Shown here: one piece after another, positions 5,409-5,430 of the stretch
Numbering within the stretch: the stretch's first letter is position 1
Layout of the letters: each line of letters starts with the position of its first letter
NCBI GenBank assembly: GCA_944390995.1
Contig: CALXSA010000058.1
Coordinates: 1 to 5,430, forward strand
Direction of reading: 5' to 3'
DNA from: an uncultured Clostridia bacterium
GTDB lineage: Bacteria > Bacillota_A > Clostridia > TANB77 > CAG-508
Length of the DNA: 5,430 nucleotides
Notes under the pieces: generated by a model
Told to the model about the DNA's origin: nothing
Databases searched by the model: none
The model's input: only the letters and a program-made list of their open reading frames with translations
Program-made: the position numbers and the translations under genes

Positions 5409-5430
5409 ATGAGTAAATATTCTAATGAAT
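5409..5430 (+). CDS. IS3-family transposase OrfA, first seven codons only
   Basis: The ATG at 5409 follows GGAGGTG by eight bases. The seven visible residues, MSKYSNE, are the usual opening of IS3-family OrfA proteins, whose next residues form a helix-turn-helix that binds the inverted repeats. In this family OrfA and OrfB are normally joined by a -1 frameshift into the DDE transposase. Nearly all of the gene is outside the window, so whether it is intact is unknown. Confidence 0.72.

Larger units (their letters stand above)
5354..5430 (+). mobile_element. Left end of an IS3-family (IS150-group-like) insertion sequence, cut by the window edge
   Basis: The end starts TGAAGTGCACCCC and continues into AAATGTTAGACA. 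This resembles the terminal inverted repeats of IS150-group elements as I remember them. A transposase OrfA start follows at 5409. The right end and any target duplication lie outside the window, so the exact first base is an estimate. It landed in the AT-rich stretch after the second terminator. Confidence 0.78.

Noticed and set aside
1..5430. CRISPR arrays, tRNA or rRNA genes
   Set aside because: No regularly spaced direct repeats, cloverleaf-like segments or rRNA motifs were seen on either strand.

Overview
The window looks like low-GC Firmicutes DNA, probably from an uncultured Clostridia-like lineage. Hand counts give about 30% GC in a 480-base stretch of lepA. The genes use the standard code, have strong AAGGAG-type ribosome binding sites and carry consensus TTGACA/TATAAT promoter elements. 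No species can be named from this.

Left two thirds (1-3811, minus strand). A leftward gene run starts from a textbook sigma-A promoter at 3783-3811. It reads lepA (elongation factor 4), a small nucleoside-2-deoxyribosyltransferase-like protein, rlmB (23S rRNA 2'-O-methyltransferase) and a single-pass membrane protein of unknown function that runs off the left edge. The gaps are 86, 54 and 38 bases and I see no convincing terminator between genes, so the run may be one operon with a translation/ribosome flavour. rlmB is broken by one extra base near 1002-1003, which splits an otherwise complete and well-conserved protein into two reading frames.

Centre (3756-4163). This 408-base stretch has no gene. 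It holds the lepA promoter and a large nested inverted repeat at 3846-4045: a 14-bp outer arm with one wobble, a perfect 30-bp arm, and a further 10+6 bp stem in the central loop. The promoter of the next gene follows it.

Right third (4072-5310, plus strand). Two tandem, separately transcribed units have the same layout. Each has a TTTNACATAA box, a TTGCTT-17-TATAAT promoter, a short GRCC...GGTC dyad at the predicted transcript start, an AAAGGAGAT ribosome binding site, a small Nudix-fold protein whose Nudix box is eroded, and a C5/G5 terminator directly after the stop codon. The two proteins are distant paralogues. Both are clearly richer in GC (about 39% and 42% by hand count) than the lepA run, which suggests they were acquired as a unit. 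Their function is unknown. Loss of the metal-binding glutamates points to ligand binding or regulation rather than hydrolysis, most clearly for the second.

Right edge (5354-5430). The left end of an IS3-family insertion sequence begins here. It shows the terminal inverted repeat, a hairpin that buries the ribosome binding site, and the first seven codons of the transposase OrfA. The foreign-looking segment is therefore bounded by the large hairpin on one side and an insertion sequence on the other.
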